The notes: generated by a model from the sequence alone, not told the origin. Positions 25,332 to 34,968 are shown, counted from the first letter of the stretch. The stretch: DNA of 64,000 bases from Myxococcales bacterium (GCA_016793465.1 JAEUJW010000040.1:248001-312000), one strand, 5' to 3'. Numbers and translations: made by a program.

Positions 25332-26501
25332 ATGAACTCTCGCTCGCACCACCCGACAAAATATTATCTCGGCAGGATATACTTGTATCTCCTTTGTGCG
25401 ACTGTAAGTTGTGGTCCTTCGAGTGATCTCACGGCGGGCGCGACCGCTGGACCGACATCCGAGGGTACATCTTCCGTCAGCACGCAAACGACCTCGGATG
25501 TCGTTCCAACGACGAGTGTCGGAGGCCTGACTTCAGCGGATACTTCTGGTGGAGACGCTTCTTGTGGTGACGGCGTGGTGGACGAGGGCGAGGCTTGCGA
25601 CGATGGAAATTACGATGACGCCGATGGATGCCCGAGCGGTGATGTGGGTCGATGCTCGGCCGAGGCGACTTGCGGGGACGGCATTCTTTGGGACGGCGTC
25701 GAGGTTTGTGACGACGGGAATGCTGTCGAGTCTGACGGTTGTCCGAGCGGTGCGCAGGGGCGGTGCCTCGCTGCGGCCGCTTGTGGCGACGGTTTGATCT
25801 GGACGGGCGTCGAAGCTTGTGATGACGGGAACGGGCAAGACAGCGACGAGTGCCCGAGTGGCGTCGGCGCCTGTTCAGCGTCGGCGGTCTGTGGAGATGG
25901 CTTCATCTGGGAGGGACAGGAAGACTGTGAAGATGGAAATCTCGAGGATCACGACGGGTGCAGCAACGCCTGCGCTGCCCCGCGTTGGGTGTTTATCTCC
26001 AGTGCCACCATGACGGGTGCATTCGGTGGGGTCGCGGGAGCAGATGCGGCGTGCCAGTCCTACGCCGACGCCGCGGGACTCGCGGGGACCTATCGGGCCT
26101 GGCTCTCCGAGGATGCGATGTCCGCTCCGGTGTTTCGCTTCGGCAGCGAGGGGTACAGGGGGTGGTATCTGCTGCCCACGGCGCCTCCGACCCCCGTCGC
26201 GCAGGGGTGGAGCGACCTGACGAGCGAGAACGAGGACAACAGCGGAGACTACCTCCGCAGCGCCATCAACGCCGACGAATACGGCGCCATCGTCGGCGAG
26301 ACAGCCGCCTGGACGAATACGGCCCCAGACGGGCACGAACACGCCTGGACGATTGACTGCGAGGATTGGTCCGTCATCCCCCTGGAGACCGGCGGGTCCT
26401 TCGGACTCTCGCGTTCGGATGTCCTGACCGCGGCGTGGTCGTTCATCTCCGCCAATGAGTGTGACACCCCGAGGCGCCTGTACTGTTTTCAAACGGAGTA
26501 G
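25332..26501 (+). CDS. Lipoprotein with CGDG (DUF4215-type) repeats and a DUF1554-like C-terminal domain
   Basis: 389 residues. The N-terminus is a long signal ending LLCATVSC, a likely lipobox. A Thr/Ser linker leads to four or five Cys-rich units with CGDG...ACDDGN...DGCPSG (about residues 75-215), the myxobacterial disorganised repeat family DUF4215. The C-terminal 170 residues (RWVFISSATMTGAFGG, ADAACQSYADAAGL, FRAWL-type block, RLYCF end) match DUF1554/lectin-like domains found on bacterial surfaces. It is likely cell-surface, adhesive or scaffolding. Base composition is less GC-rich than neighbours. Confidence 0.8.
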   Translation: MNSRSHHPTKYYLGRIYLYLLCATVSCGPSSDLTAGATAGPTSEGTSSVSTQTTSDVVPTTSVGGLTSADTSGGDASCGDGVVDEGEACDDGNYDDADGCPSGDVGRCSAEATCGDGILWDGVEVCDDGNAVESDGCPSGAQGRCLAAAACGDGLIWTGVEACDDGNGQDSDECPSGVGACSASAVCGDGFIWEGQEDCEDGNLEDHDGCSNACAAPRWVFISSATMTGAFGGVAGADAACQSYADAAGLAGTYRAWLSEDAMSAPVFRFGSEGYRGWYLLPTAPPTPVAQGWSDLTSENEDNSGDYLRSAINADEYGAIVGETAAWTNTAPDGHEHAWTIDCEDWSVIPLETGGSFGLSRSDVLTAAWSFISANECDTPRRLYCFQTE

Positions 26502-26600
26502 GGTGCCTCACCGGAGCCCGATTCGGGTCGCCGTGGTCACGACGGGGAGCGAGAGGCCGCGGGGCTGCGGGGTCGGCTTGGAGGCGAGCGTGGCCGGCGC

Positions 26601-29600
26601 TCACAGCTCGACCAGGTGGATGACGACCTTGCCGGCAAGGTCGCCCGTCGTGAGCGTGACGTTGCTGGTGTCGAAGCTCTGGACCATGAACTTCGCGCCC
26701 GGGGGGAACAGCACCTCCTCCTCTCCTGGTTTGTCGGAGATCGGCTGGATGTCGCGGCCGGTGCGTATCTCGTCGATCACCCACGCCAGGTTGTGCGTGG
26801 GCTTGCTGATGAACGACGCGCCGATCGACTTCGCCGTGCTAAAGAACGTGTCCTGGCGGATGATCCGGCCGATCGGGAAGCACCCCCAGACGAACATGTC
26901 GACCTGCCTCCTGTCGACCGCGCCGCCGTGCGCGAGCGGCAGCGTGTACGGCTGGCCGTTGTAGACCCGGCCGGAGTGGACCGGCAGGCGGTTGAGCCCC
27001 GACACCGCCGCCTTCATGACCGGCGCCTGCTCGCGCGCCTTCTTCTCGCCGACGCCGGTGTACGCCTCGACCGAGTTGCGCTCGGCGAGCATCCCCTGCC
27101 ACACCCCCATCCCGTAGTGCTGGGTGTACTGGTTGATCGCGTAGACCTCGAGCGGGTCGAGCCCGCGGTACGCCGCCTTTTGCGCGGAGGTGTAGATCAC
27201 GGGGCCCGTCACGTCGTCGAGGGTCGCGTTCATCCGCTGGCTGGTGTCGCTCAGCGCCGCGTCGCCGATGCCCGCCCGCGGGAAGTTGAACGCGTACACC
27301 TCCGCCTTCAGGTCGGCGAGGGCGGTCGCGTCGAGCGGTCGGGACCCCGCGTCCAGGACCTCGCCGAGGGTCGCCGCGGTCCGGGCCGGGGCCGCCGTTT
27401 TCTTCCTGGCCTTGGTGGTGAACACGTGGTCGAAACCGGCCCTCCGGGCCGCCCCGTGGACGATGATCCGCATGTTGTGCTCGCCGACGGTGTCGGTCAG
27501 TCGGGCGTAATTCGCGTCGGTCTCGAGCGCGATCAGGGCGTCGAGGATCGCCGCCCTGGTGAGGGTCGTCCGGCGGACCTGCGTCGCCGCCGCGCGCGCG
27601 ACCCGGGCGGCCAGCTTGACGCACTCGCCGTCGAGGGCCGCGGCGATCGCCTCGGGGACCCCCAGCTTGGCCAGCTTGTCGGCCTCGGGCGACGTGTTGG
27701 CCAGCGAGAGCCCCTCGTGGCGCAGGCCCGGGTCGAGCTCCGCGAGCAGCGCCCCGAACAGCGCCGTCAGCCACGTCCCGATGCGGCCCTGCAGGATCTG
27801 GTAGGGCCGCATCTGCTTCACCTTGTCGAGCTTGGCGGTGTTGCGGCGCAGCGCCGCGTCGTCGCGGTCGGCCCGGACGTCGAGGCCGGCGCTCCGCAGC
27901 AGGGCGCGCAGCTCGACCGCCTGGTTGACGTCGACGACCGCGAGCCCCCCGACGATCTGCGCCGGCACGCCCGCGTCGCTGAGGATCCGGCGGCGGGCCG
28001 CCTCGTCGGCGGCGGCGCCGGGCAGGTGCTTCGCCGCCCGGAGCAGCGCGGACTCGTAGGCCCCGAGCGCGTGGTCGCCGTGGTGGTGCTGGATCAGGCG
28101 GTCGAGCACCAGCTCGGCGTGGAGCGGCCGGCGGTGGGTCAGGTCGCCGAAGGCCGCGGTCCCGCGCAGGCGCCGGCGCTCCTGGAAGTTGTGCTCCTGG
28201 TGGCTGCTGCTCGCCGCCTTCAGCCGGGCGTCCTGGACCGCGCGGGCCAGCTGCTCGACGTCCGCCATGTCGACCTCGTCGAAGCGGCGCAGGACCTCGT
28301 CCGGGATGCCGACCCCGTCGGCGCCGTAGCGCCTGCGCAGCGTCTCGACCGTGAACTTCGGGTCCTTCAGCTCGATGTCCGCGACGCTGGTGGCCGCGAG
28401 GAACACGCTCGGGTAGGCCGGTGCGTCCGGCGCGCCCTCGACGTCGAAGCGCATCCGGAAGTCGGCGGCGCGCTTCGGCGCGAAGTTGGCGTCGACCTCG
28501 TACATCTCGCCGGGCTGCGTGCCGCGGTCGAACGGCACGCCGCGGGTCGCCGCGGCCTCCATGATCTCGAAGAAGCTGTGGTCCTCGGCCTCGAGCATCC
28601 ACCCGAGCATGGCTAGCCGGAGCTTTAGCAGGTCGTCCGGCGTGAACGCCAGGTAGTTCGCCGCGTGGACCACGAGGTCGGTCGACCCCGAGACCCCGGC
28701 GACCAGGCGAGCCCGGACCGTGCGGGAGATCTGGTCGGTGAACGAGTCGATCAGCACGTCGTAGTAGCCGGTGCCCTTCTCCCACGGCACCGGCTGGTTG
28801 CCCTTCGCCGCCTGCGAGCGGAACGTCTTGCGGAACGCGCGGAGCTTGTCCGCGCTGGTCTCGTGCAGGTCGAGGCGGCCCTGGTTGATCCCGATCTGGT
28901 CGATCTCCGCGTCGGTCAGGTCCTCGATGTCCTTCATCTTCAGCGGCGTCATGCGGATCGCGTCGCGGCCCCGGTTCATCCCGCCGACCCGGTCGCGGTT
29001 GTAGCCCTGGATCCTCGGGTTCCATGCCATCGCCTGGCTGTGCTTGCCGTCGCCGCGCAAGAACACCGGCGCTCCGGTGGCCGGGTCGCGCGGCGCGTCG
29101 GCAAAGACCGCGCCGTGCGCCTCGAACCGGGCCATCAGGTTGCTCCGCAGCTTGTCGCGCAGGCCGGACCGTGGGGCGAAGTCACTGCTGACGTGGGTGC
29201 TCGTGCCGTCGTCGACGTCGGTCACGTCGACGTCGCGGGGCATCGTCGGGCGCAGTATCTCCTCCGAGACCTGGTGGGCGGCGACCTTGATCCACAGCGC
29301 GAAGTTGTTGTTGCGGATCGCGTTGTAGACGATCTTCAGCTTCTCCCGCAGCGGCCGGTGGGCGGCGTCCGCGAACACGTTGTTGATGTTCGTGGCCGTC
29401 ATCCGGAACGCCCCGTAGTACTTGTCGCCGCCCGTCCAGCCGAACGCCTTCGCGAGCACGTCGTCGGTATCGGTCCCGGTCGTGATCGCCCACGCGCTGG
29501 TGATCTGCTGCAGTTCGGCGAGCATATTGTCCGCCGCCTCGTGCGCCGCCGGGTCGGTCCGCAGCTGCTTGCCCATGTTCAGCTCGTAGGCCTTGCTCGC

Positions 29601-30263
29601 CTCGGCGAACCGGCGCCGGCCCTCCGCCTTGCGGCGCTCGTCCGACAACAGCGCCTGCACCCGCGGCGGACCGTCGGACGGCGCCGCGCCGGTCGCCTCG
29701 ACGACCTCGCCGCGACGGGCCCGGTCCGCCAGCGCGTCGGCCTCGGCCTCGTTGCCCGCGTCGTGGGCGATCTGCAGGTCGTCTCCGGCGCCGCCGTCGG
29801 TCGGCAGCCGCTGCCGGGTGTGCGCCAGCTCGTGGTACAGCGTCCGCTCGGCCAGCGCGCCGGGGCGCTCGGTCTGCAGCGCCTGGTACAGCGTCGGCGC
29901 CAGCGCGACCCGCAGACCGCGGCTCGCGCCGAGCAGCCCCTCGCCGGTCAGCGACGCCTGCGACAGGCCCATGCCCGCGAACCCCGACTGCAGCGCCACC
30001 CGGCGCGCGCTGACCGGGAAGGCCCGGCTCGCCCGCGTCGCCACCGTCGGGTGCAGCTGGGCGGCGATCGATCGGTTGCCGAGGCTGCCGTGGAGGCCGT
30101 GCAGCTGGACCGGCGAGAGCACGCGCAGGCGGCTCGACAGCGCCTCCGAAGATCCGACGAGGGCCAGCCCCTGGTCCCGCTCGCCCGGCTGGCGCGCGAG
30201 CTCCGGCGCCTCTGCCTGCTTGACCGCGCCCGCGTGGTCCTGCCCCGCCCGTTCTACCGCCAT
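26601..30263 (-). CDS. DUF4157-containing polymorphic toxin with C-terminal ADP-ribosyltransferase domain
   Basis: 1,220 residues from the ATG at 30263; a GTG at 30308 with GGAG upstream is an alternative. Residues about 90-190 are a DUF4157 domain with HELAH (H144-E145..H148) and a following NEAEAD acidic motif. This domain marks cargo of extracellular contractile injection systems and related toxins. The C-terminus has the arginine-type mono-ADP-ribosyltransferase triad: R1099 (HSGRVYNG), S1142 in FFSTAKS, and the E-x-E motif E1181/E1183 in EEEVLFPPG. The middle 850 residues are helical and unknown. No signal peptide fits a phage-tail-like delivery route. No immunity gene or injection-system gene is seen nearby. 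Confidence 0.85.
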   Translation of the reverse strand: MAVERAGQDHAGAVKQAEAPELARQPGERDQGLALVGSSEALSSRLRVLSPVQLHGLHGSLGNRSIAAQLHPTVATRASRAFPVSARRVALQSGFAGMGLSQASLTGEGLLGASRGLRVALAPTLYQALQTERPGALAERTLYHELAHTRQRLPTDGGAGDDLQIAHDAGNEAEADALADRARRGEVVEATGAAPSDGPPRVQALLSDERRKAEGRRRFAEASKAYELNMGKQLRTDPAAHEAADNMLAELQQITSAWAITTGTDTDDVLAKAFGWTGGDKYYGAFRMTATNINNVFADAAHRPLREKLKIVYNAIRNNNFALWIKVAAHQVSEEILRPTMPRDVDVTDVDDGTSTHVSSDFAPRSGLRDKLRSNLMARFEAHGAVFADAPRDPATGAPVFLRGDGKHSQAMAWNPRIQGYNRDRVGGMNRGRDAIRMTPLKMKDIEDLTDAEIDQIGINQGRLDLHETSADKLRAFRKTFRSQAAKGNQPVPWEKGTGYYDVLIDSFTDQISRTVRARLVAGVSGSTDLVVHAANYLAFTPDDLLKLRLAMLGWMLEAEDHSFFEIMEAAATRGVPFDRGTQPGEMYEVDANFAPKRAADFRMRFDVEGAPDAPAYPSVFLAATSVADIELKDPKFTVETLRRRYGADGVGIPDEVLRRFDEVDMADVEQLARAVQDARLKAASSSHQEHNFQERRRLRGTAAFGDLTHRRPLHAELVLDRLIQHHHGDHALGAYESALLRAAKHLPGAAADEAARRRILSDAGVPAQIVGGLAVVDVNQAVELRALLRSAGLDVRADRDDAALRRNTAKLDKVKQMRPYQILQGRIGTWLTALFGALLAELDPGLRHEGLSLANTSPEADKLAKLGVPEAIAAALDGECVKLAARVARAAATQVRRTTLTRAAILDALIALETDANYARLTDTVGEHNMRIIVHGAARRAGFDHVFTTKARKKTAAPARTAATLGEVLDAGSRPLDATALADLKAEVYAFNFPRAGIGDAALSDTSQRMNATLDDVTGPVIYTSAQKAAYRGLDPLEVYAINQYTQHYGMGVWQGMLAERNSVEAYTGVGEKKAREQAPVMKAAVSGLNRLPVHSGRVYNGQPYTLPLAHGGAVDRRQVDMFVWGCFPIGRIIRQDTFFSTAKSIGASFISKPTHNLAWVIDEIRTGRDIQPISDKPGEEEVLFPPGAKFMVQSFDTSNVTLTTGDLAGKVVIHLVEL

Positions 30264-30324
30264 CCGTCCGCCCGGCGCGTCACCACGTCGCCACACCCAC
30301 CGTATCACGTGACGCTCGCTCCGC

Positions 30325-30347
30325 AGGTCGGCGAAATCGGCCGACCT
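30325..30347. promoter_or_regulatory. Inverted repeat upstream of the toxin gene
   Basis: AGGTCGGC (30325-30332) and GCCGACCT (30340-30347) form an eight-bp perfect inverted repeat with a seven-base centre. It lies in the 5' region of the leftward ADP-ribosyltransferase gene and has no T-tract, so an operator or 5'-UTR hairpin is more likely than a terminator. The rest of 30264-30544 shows no gene I can support. Confidence 0.4.
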
Positions 30348-30544
30348 CAGTCGACCTTCAGCTTGTCTTCGCCGCAGGCGCGCCGCTCGTTCGCCAGGAC
30401 ATTTGAGGCGGCGCGTCCCGTCCTGTTTCCGCGACCCGGCGGGCCCACGAGATGCAGATATCCACGTCCCGACGTCGCGTCCATGTGCGCCGACGCGCCC
30501 CCGGCGGCGCGTCGGTCCGATACACTGCCGGCGCGAGGCGCTGG

Positions 30545-30940
30545 ATGATCCACTTCGACGAGCCGTTCCTGACGATCACCTGGGAGCCCGAGGACCGCAT
30601 CATCCGCGCCGAGTGGAAGGACGAGGTCGGCGGCGAGCCGATGCGCCGCGGCCTCGACGCGGGCCTCGAGCTGATCCGTCAGAAGCAGGCCCGGCGCTGG
30701 CTGGTCGACAGCCGCCGCCTCGGCGCGATCGACCCCGCCGACGTCAAGTGGGTCAACGACGTGTGGATGCCGCAGGCCGCCGCCGCCGGCGTCTCGGCGA
30801 TGGCCTTCGTGCTCGCGCAGAAGATCGCCATGAAGCTGACGATGCGGGCGTTCATCGCCCGCATCGACGAGCGCGAGGTCGCCAACGCCTACTTCGAAGA
30901 CCTCGCGGCGGCCCGCGCGTGGCTGCGGACCCAGGCGTGA
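30545..30940 (+). CDS. SpoIIAA-like STAS-fold protein
   Basis: 131 residues; the ATG at 30545 has GAGG seven bases upstream. The sequence (FLTITWEPEDRIIRAEWKDEV, ALELIRQKQARRWLVDSRRLGAI, ADVKWVNDVWMPQAAAAGVSAMAFVLAQ) matches the SpoIIAA-like family PF11964, a SEC14/STAS-type fold of small cytoplasmic proteins of mostly unknown role. Its stop overlaps a GTG of the next gene, and an ATG lies 12 bp on, so it is coupled to the STAS gene at 30952. Probably a small ligand- or partner-binding signalling protein. Confidence 0.75.
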   Translation: MIHFDEPFLTITWEPEDRIIRAEWKDEVGGEPMRRGLDAGLELIRQKQARRWLVDSRRLGAIDPADVKWVNDVWMPQAAAAGVSAMAFVLAQKIAMKLTMRAFIARIDEREVANAYFEDLAAARAWLRTQA

Positions 30941-30951
30941 CGGAGCCGACG

Positions 30952-31590
30952 ATGACCGACGTCGACGCGCCGCTCGAGCCCGCCGCCGCCGCCCGCCTGC
31001 GCGAGGCGATCCTGCTCACCGCCGACGGCGGCTTCGACGCGGCGCTGGCGCTGATCGCCGCGCCGTCGTCCGGTCCGCTCGCGGGGCTCGAGCAGGCGGT
31101 GCGCTCGCTGATCGCCGACTACCGCGGGCTGGTCGCCCACCACACGTTCTCGATCGACGAGTTCGCGGCGTCGAAGCGCGAGCTGCTGACGCGGCTCGAC
31201 ACCATCCGCGCGCAGCAGGCGGCGATCCGCACGCTGTCGGCGCCGATCCTCGAGATCTGGGACGGCGTGGTGGCGGTGCCGCTGATCGGCGAGCTCGACG
31301 CGGCGGGCCCCCAGGAGCTCGCGGCGCGGCTGCTGGCGCGGCTCGCACGCTCGCGCGTGGCGTGGGTGATCCTCGACCTCACCGGCGTCGCCGAGATCGA
31401 CGCGGCGCTCGCCGGCCACCTGGTCCAGCTCGCCAGCGCGGTGCGGCTGATGGGCGCCCGCGGCCTCGTCACCGGCATCGGGCCGGGCGTGGCCCGGACC
31501 CTCGTCGGGCTCGACGTCTCGCTCGCGGGCCTGGTCGCGCTCGCCAGCCTGCGCGACGGGCTCAAGCACTGCATCGCCGGCGGCGCGTGA
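30952..31590 (+). CDS. RsbR-like STAS domain protein
   Basis: 212 residues from the ATG at 30952, with GGAG six bases upstream. Residues 1-95 are helical and not a globin. Residues about 96-212 are a STAS domain of the RsbR co-antagonist type: SAPILEIWDGVVAVPLIGELD, VILDLTGVAEID, LASAVRLMGARGLVTGIGP and the ASLRDGL end. In RsbR a phosphorylated Thr follows the second Asp (DT-x-VA); here it is DAALA (A151), so this site is missing. T144 in DLTG remains. It may be a constitutive or unphosphorylated stressosome-like subunit. It may work with the STAS-like partner upstream. Confidence 0.8.
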   Translation: MTDVDAPLEPAAAARLREAILLTADGGFDAALALIAAPSSGPLAGLEQAVRSLIADYRGLVAHHTFSIDEFAASKRELLTRLDTIRAQQAAIRTLSAPILEIWDGVVAVPLIGELDAAGPQELAARLLARLARSRVAWVILDLTGVAEIDAALAGHLVQLASAVRLMGARGLVTGIGPGVARTLVGLDVSLAGLVALASLRDGLKHCIAGGA

Positions 31591-31660
31591 GCCCGCACGC
31601 CGCCCCGGCGACGCCCCGGCGGCCGTCGCGTCGATATTCATATCGTCGATTGATGTTGCG

Positions 31661-33865
31661 TCACCGCTGCGAGGCGTGGGGCACGATGGGGAGCGAGGGG
31701 CCGCGGGGCCGCGGCGTCGGCTCGGACGGGCGGGTCGCGGCGGGCGCGGGCTCGGCGTCGTGGACGACGACGAGGCCGCGGGACAGGAGCTCGGCGCGGA
31801 GGGCGGGCCAGGCGTCGGCGGCGGCGGCGGCGTGGCGCGCGAGCAGGGCGGCGATCGAGGGCGCGTCGAGGGCGTGCTGGGACAGCGCCTCGACGAGCGG
31901 GGCGAGGACCGCGGGGACGGCGACGGCGGCGGGCGGGCCGACCCAGGTGGCGATCAGCAGCTCGTCGCCGGCGAGGCGGGCGACGACGAACGGCGAGAGG
32001 GCGAGGCTGTCCCGGGGGCCAGGTTCGAGGGCGAAGCCGGCGCGGCGCGGGCGCGGGGTGCGGGACGGCGGGACCAGGTGGGCGCGCTCGAGGGCGTCGA
32101 GGCTGGCGCGCAGGGACGGGCGGTCGACGAGCGCGTCGGGTTCGGCGGCGGCGGCCAGGGTGGCGCGGGCGAGGGCCTCGTGCTCGTCGGGGGCGACCAG
32201 GAGGGCGTAGGTGGCGGCGGCGGCGGTCTTGGTCAGCCACAGGCGCCAGCCGCGGTCGTCGACGCGGTGGCGGGACCAGGCGGCGGGGCCGAGGGCTTCG
32301 TCGTGCCAGCGGAACGTGTGGTAGACGGCGGCGTCCTGCTCGATCTCGGCGGCGACGCGCAGCTGGGCGCGGCGCTCGGCGCCCTGGTTGCGGCCGGTCA
32401 CGGTGTGGGGGACCTGGGCGGCGATGTCGAGGTAACGCGGCGCGAGGGCCAGGGTCGCGGGGTCCCAGCCGGCGGTCTCGAGGCCGAACTCGGCGAGCCT
32501 GGCGAACAGCGGCTGGCCGGGCGAGACCATGAACGGTTCGAAGTTGATCGCCAGCATGCGGCCGTGGCGGCGCTGGAGGTCGCGCAGGCGGGCGACGGTG
32601 CGGCGGAAGCCGGTCGGCGAGTCGCCGGGGAAGCCGGCGATGATGCCGGCGCAGACCTCGATCCCGGCGGCGAGGAAGGTCTCGATGGCGCGCAGGTTGT
32701 CGTGCTCGCTGCGCCGCTTGTTCATCGCGTCGAGCACCTCGTCGTCGAGCGACTCGACGCCGAGGAACACGAAGTCGAGGCCGGCGCGGCGTAGCAGGGC
32801 GGCGGCGTCGGGGTCGATGTGGGCGCGCATGAAGCCGCTCCAGCGGACCGCGAGGCGCTCGCGCAGGAGGCCCTCGGCGAACGCCTGCAGGCGCTTCGGG
32901 TGGCCGTTGAGCAGCGAGTCCATCATGCGCAGGCGGGACACGCGGTAGCGGTCGACGAGGCGGCGGACCTGGGCGAGCGCCGCGTCGCCGGGGGTCGACC
33001 GGTAGTGGCGCCAGAACACCCACTCGCTGCAGAACTCGCAGCGGTCGGTGCAGCCGCGCGAGAGCTGGAAGGGCAGCGAGCGCTGGCCGGGGCGGTGCTG
33101 GTAGGCGGCGATCGGCAGCTCGTCGAAGCTCGCGTCGACCTCGCCGAGGTCGATCTGCCGCGCCGGCGGGGTCGGCGGACGGTCGGCGGCGGTGGTGCCG
33201 GGGATCTGCGCGGCGCGCGGGTCGTGGCCGACGGACAGGGCGCGGGAGATCGCGAGGAGCGCCTGCTCGCCCTCGCCGCGGACCACGAGGTCGAACAGGC
33301 CGGCGCGCAGGCCGAGCTGCGCCGAGGCGGCGCTCTCCGAGACCTGCGGGCCGCCGGCGACCACGAGCGGCGGGCGGGGCAGGCGCTTCAGGTGGGCCGC
33401 GGCGAGCAGGGTGGTCCACAGGTTGCTGGTCCAGGTGGTGAAGCCGACCAGGCGGGCCCCGGACAGGCGCGCGGCGGCGGCGGCGAGGAAGCGGTCCATG
33501 GCCCGCATGTAGGCGTGCAGGCCGGCGGGGTCGATCGCGCGGCGCCGGCAGTAGTCGAGGAACACGGGGCCCGGCGGGCCGACGAGCGGGCGGCCGTCGT
33601 CGCTGGCGCGCAGCAGCTCGAGCACGAGCGGCAGGTCGGGCACGTCGATGACGAAGTTCTCGGCGGCGGCGCCGAGGTTGCGGTAGGTCGGGGCGTAGCC
33701 GGGCGGCGACCACAGGCGGAGGTCGACGAAGTCGAACTCGTCGCAGCCGTGGTGCTTCAGGTAGCCGAGCAGGGCGGCGGCGCCGGCGGGCGGGCAGTCG
33801 GTGGCGTAGGGCGGGACGATGCACAGCACGTACGGCCGCAGCGTCGCCAGCGTATATGCCACCAT
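31661..33865 (-). CDS. B12-binding-type radical SAM protein
   Basis: 734 residues. The N-terminal 210 residues resemble the Rossmann-like B12-binding region of radical SAM proteins (YVLCIVPPYATDCPPAGAAALLGYL, LVGFTTWTSNLW, PLVVAGGPQVSESAAS, DLVVRGEGE), although a clear DxHxxG is not visible. The iron-sulfur cluster motif is C272-x3-C276-x2-C279 in LSRGCTDRCEFCSEW. The core continues with RLRMMDSLLNG, FVFLGVESLDDEVLDAMNKRR and AGIIAGFPGDSP. The C-terminal 230 residues are an extra domain. This class often methylates or rearranges peptides, lipids or sugars. It lies beside the RiPP-like operon and may modify its precursor; not proven. Confidence 0.85.
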   Translation of the reverse strand: MVAYTLATLRPYVLCIVPPYATDCPPAGAAALLGYLKHHGCDEFDFVDLRLWSPPGYAPTYRNLGAAAENFVIDVPDLPLVLELLRASDDGRPLVGPPGPVFLDYCRRRAIDPAGLHAYMRAMDRFLAAAAARLSGARLVGFTTWTSNLWTTLLAAAHLKRLPRPPLVVAGGPQVSESAASAQLGLRAGLFDLVVRGEGEQALLAISRALSVGHDPRAAQIPGTTAADRPPTPPARQIDLGEVDASFDELPIAAYQHRPGQRSLPFQLSRGCTDRCEFCSEWVFWRHYRSTPGDAALAQVRRLVDRYRVSRLRMMDSLLNGHPKRLQAFAEGLLRERLAVRWSGFMRAHIDPDAAALLRRAGLDFVFLGVESLDDEVLDAMNKRRSEHDNLRAIETFLAAGIEVCAGIIAGFPGDSPTGFRRTVARLRDLQRRHGRMLAINFEPFMVSPGQPLFARLAEFGLETAGWDPATLALAPRYLDIAAQVPHTVTGRNQGAERRAQLRVAAEIEQDAAVYHTFRWHDEALGPAAWSRHRVDDRGWRLWLTKTAAAATYALLVAPDEHEALARATLAAAAEPDALVDRPSLRASLDALERAHLVPPSRTPRPRRAGFALEPGPRDSLALSPFVVARLAGDELLIATWVGPPAAVAVPAVLAPLVEALSQHALDAPSIAALLARHAAAAADAWPALRAELLSRGLVVVHDAEPAPAATRPSEPTPRPRGPSLPIVPHASQR

Positions 33866-33898
33866 CGCGCGGCGACTCTACCACGGGGGTGGCGTACG

Positions 33899-34879
33899 AT
33901 GGGCGGCGTGACGACGCGGGACCTCGTCGACAGCGAGCCGGACTACGTGCGTCGGCGGGACATGAGCCCGTGGGAGGCGCTCGTGCGCGAGGTGTTCGAC
34001 CGCAGCGTGCTGGTGCGGAGGATCCCCGCGGAGGGCATGTGCGTCGAGCTGGGGACCGCGCGGGGCCGCAACTTCGCCAGGCTGTGCGCGCTGTTCGGGC
34101 CCGAGCGGTGCCTCGGCTTCGACGTGGTCGACGACGCCATGCACCCGCGGATCCGCGCGGTCGACGTGCGGCGGCTCGGGCCCGACGACGACGTCCCGGT
34201 CGCGCTCGGGTGGAACGACCTGTCCGACTGGGCGCTGTCGCCGGCCTCGAAGCGGGCGGGTCAGGCGTTCCTGCTGCGCAACGTGGTCGTCGGCGGGCTG
34301 TACGTCGACGCCGGCTTCACCCGCGAGGCGCCGCCGCCGCGGGCGCTCGCGGGGTTCGAACACCTGGCGTCGGACCGCGGGATCGAGGTGTGGCGGCGGC
34401 TAGTCGGCGGGCCGGAGCTCGCGCGGGCGCCCGCGGCGGGGCCGCACACGCCCGACCCGGCGTGGTGGCAGTGGCTCGACCGCTGCCTGCAGATCTCTCC
34501 GGTGGCGTGTCGCGTGCGCGGCGGGCCGACGTGGGGCGCGGGCGCCTCGCCGGCCGCGTGCGCCGCGGCGTTCCTGCGCGGGGCGTCGGCGCTGACGGGC
34601 CGCCTGCGGGCGTGCGAGGCCGGGGGCTGGCTGCTCGGAGCGAGCCCGGCGGGCCCGGGGGCGAGCGGCGTGGTCGTGCTCGCGGGGCCGGAGCCGCGGC
34701 GGCTGACGCTCGCGGGGGACGACGGCGACGGCGCGGTGACGCTGGCGGCGGGCGACGTCGCGGTCGTGCCGGCGCGGCTGGTGGCCGCGGGGACGGGCGA
34801 GCCGGGGCGGGCGGCGTGGCGGGTCGGGTTCGTGCACGAGCCGGCGGCGGCGTACGTCGGCGTGCACGCGCGGCCGTGA
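33899..34879 (+). CDS. SAM-dependent methyltransferase-like protein
   Basis: 326 residues from the ATG at 33899, after GGGGGTGG; a GTG at 33908 is an alternative. Residues about 46-80 carry a class I motif I-like strand and loop, CVELGTARGRNFARL, then CLGFDVVDDA. It is close to the TylF/CmcI-like or generic methyltransferase pattern, though the second half (VGGPELARAP onward) has no recognised domain and may be a cupin-like or unrelated module. It diverges from the radical SAM gene by only 33 bp, so both are probably expressed together. It could methylate the peptide product of this cluster. Confidence 0.65.
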   Translation: MGGVTTRDLVDSEPDYVRRRDMSPWEALVREVFDRSVLVRRIPAEGMCVELGTARGRNFARLCALFGPERCLGFDVVDDAMHPRIRAVDVRRLGPDDDVPVALGWNDLSDWALSPASKRAGQAFLLRNVVVGGLYVDAGFTREAPPPRALAGFEHLASDRGIEVWRRLVGGPELARAPAAGPHTPDPAWWQWLDRCLQISPVACRVRGGPTWGAGASPAACAAAFLRGASALTGRLRACEAGGWLLGASPAGPGASGVVVLAGPEPRRLTLAGDDGDGAVTLAAGDVAVVPARLVAAGTGEPGRAAWRVGFVHEPAAAYVGVHARP

Positions 34880-34968
34880 CGTCGCGGACGCGCGCGCGCG
34901 GTCGAGACGGACGGCGATGCGCGCGGTGGGATCGCGGGGACGCCGCGACGCGGCGTTATGCTCGGGCG

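Noticed and set aside
30347..30553. Small leftward frame ending NERRACGEDKLKVD
   Set aside because: Overlaps the start of the STAS-like gene, has no ribosome binding site and a composition typical of non-coding frames.
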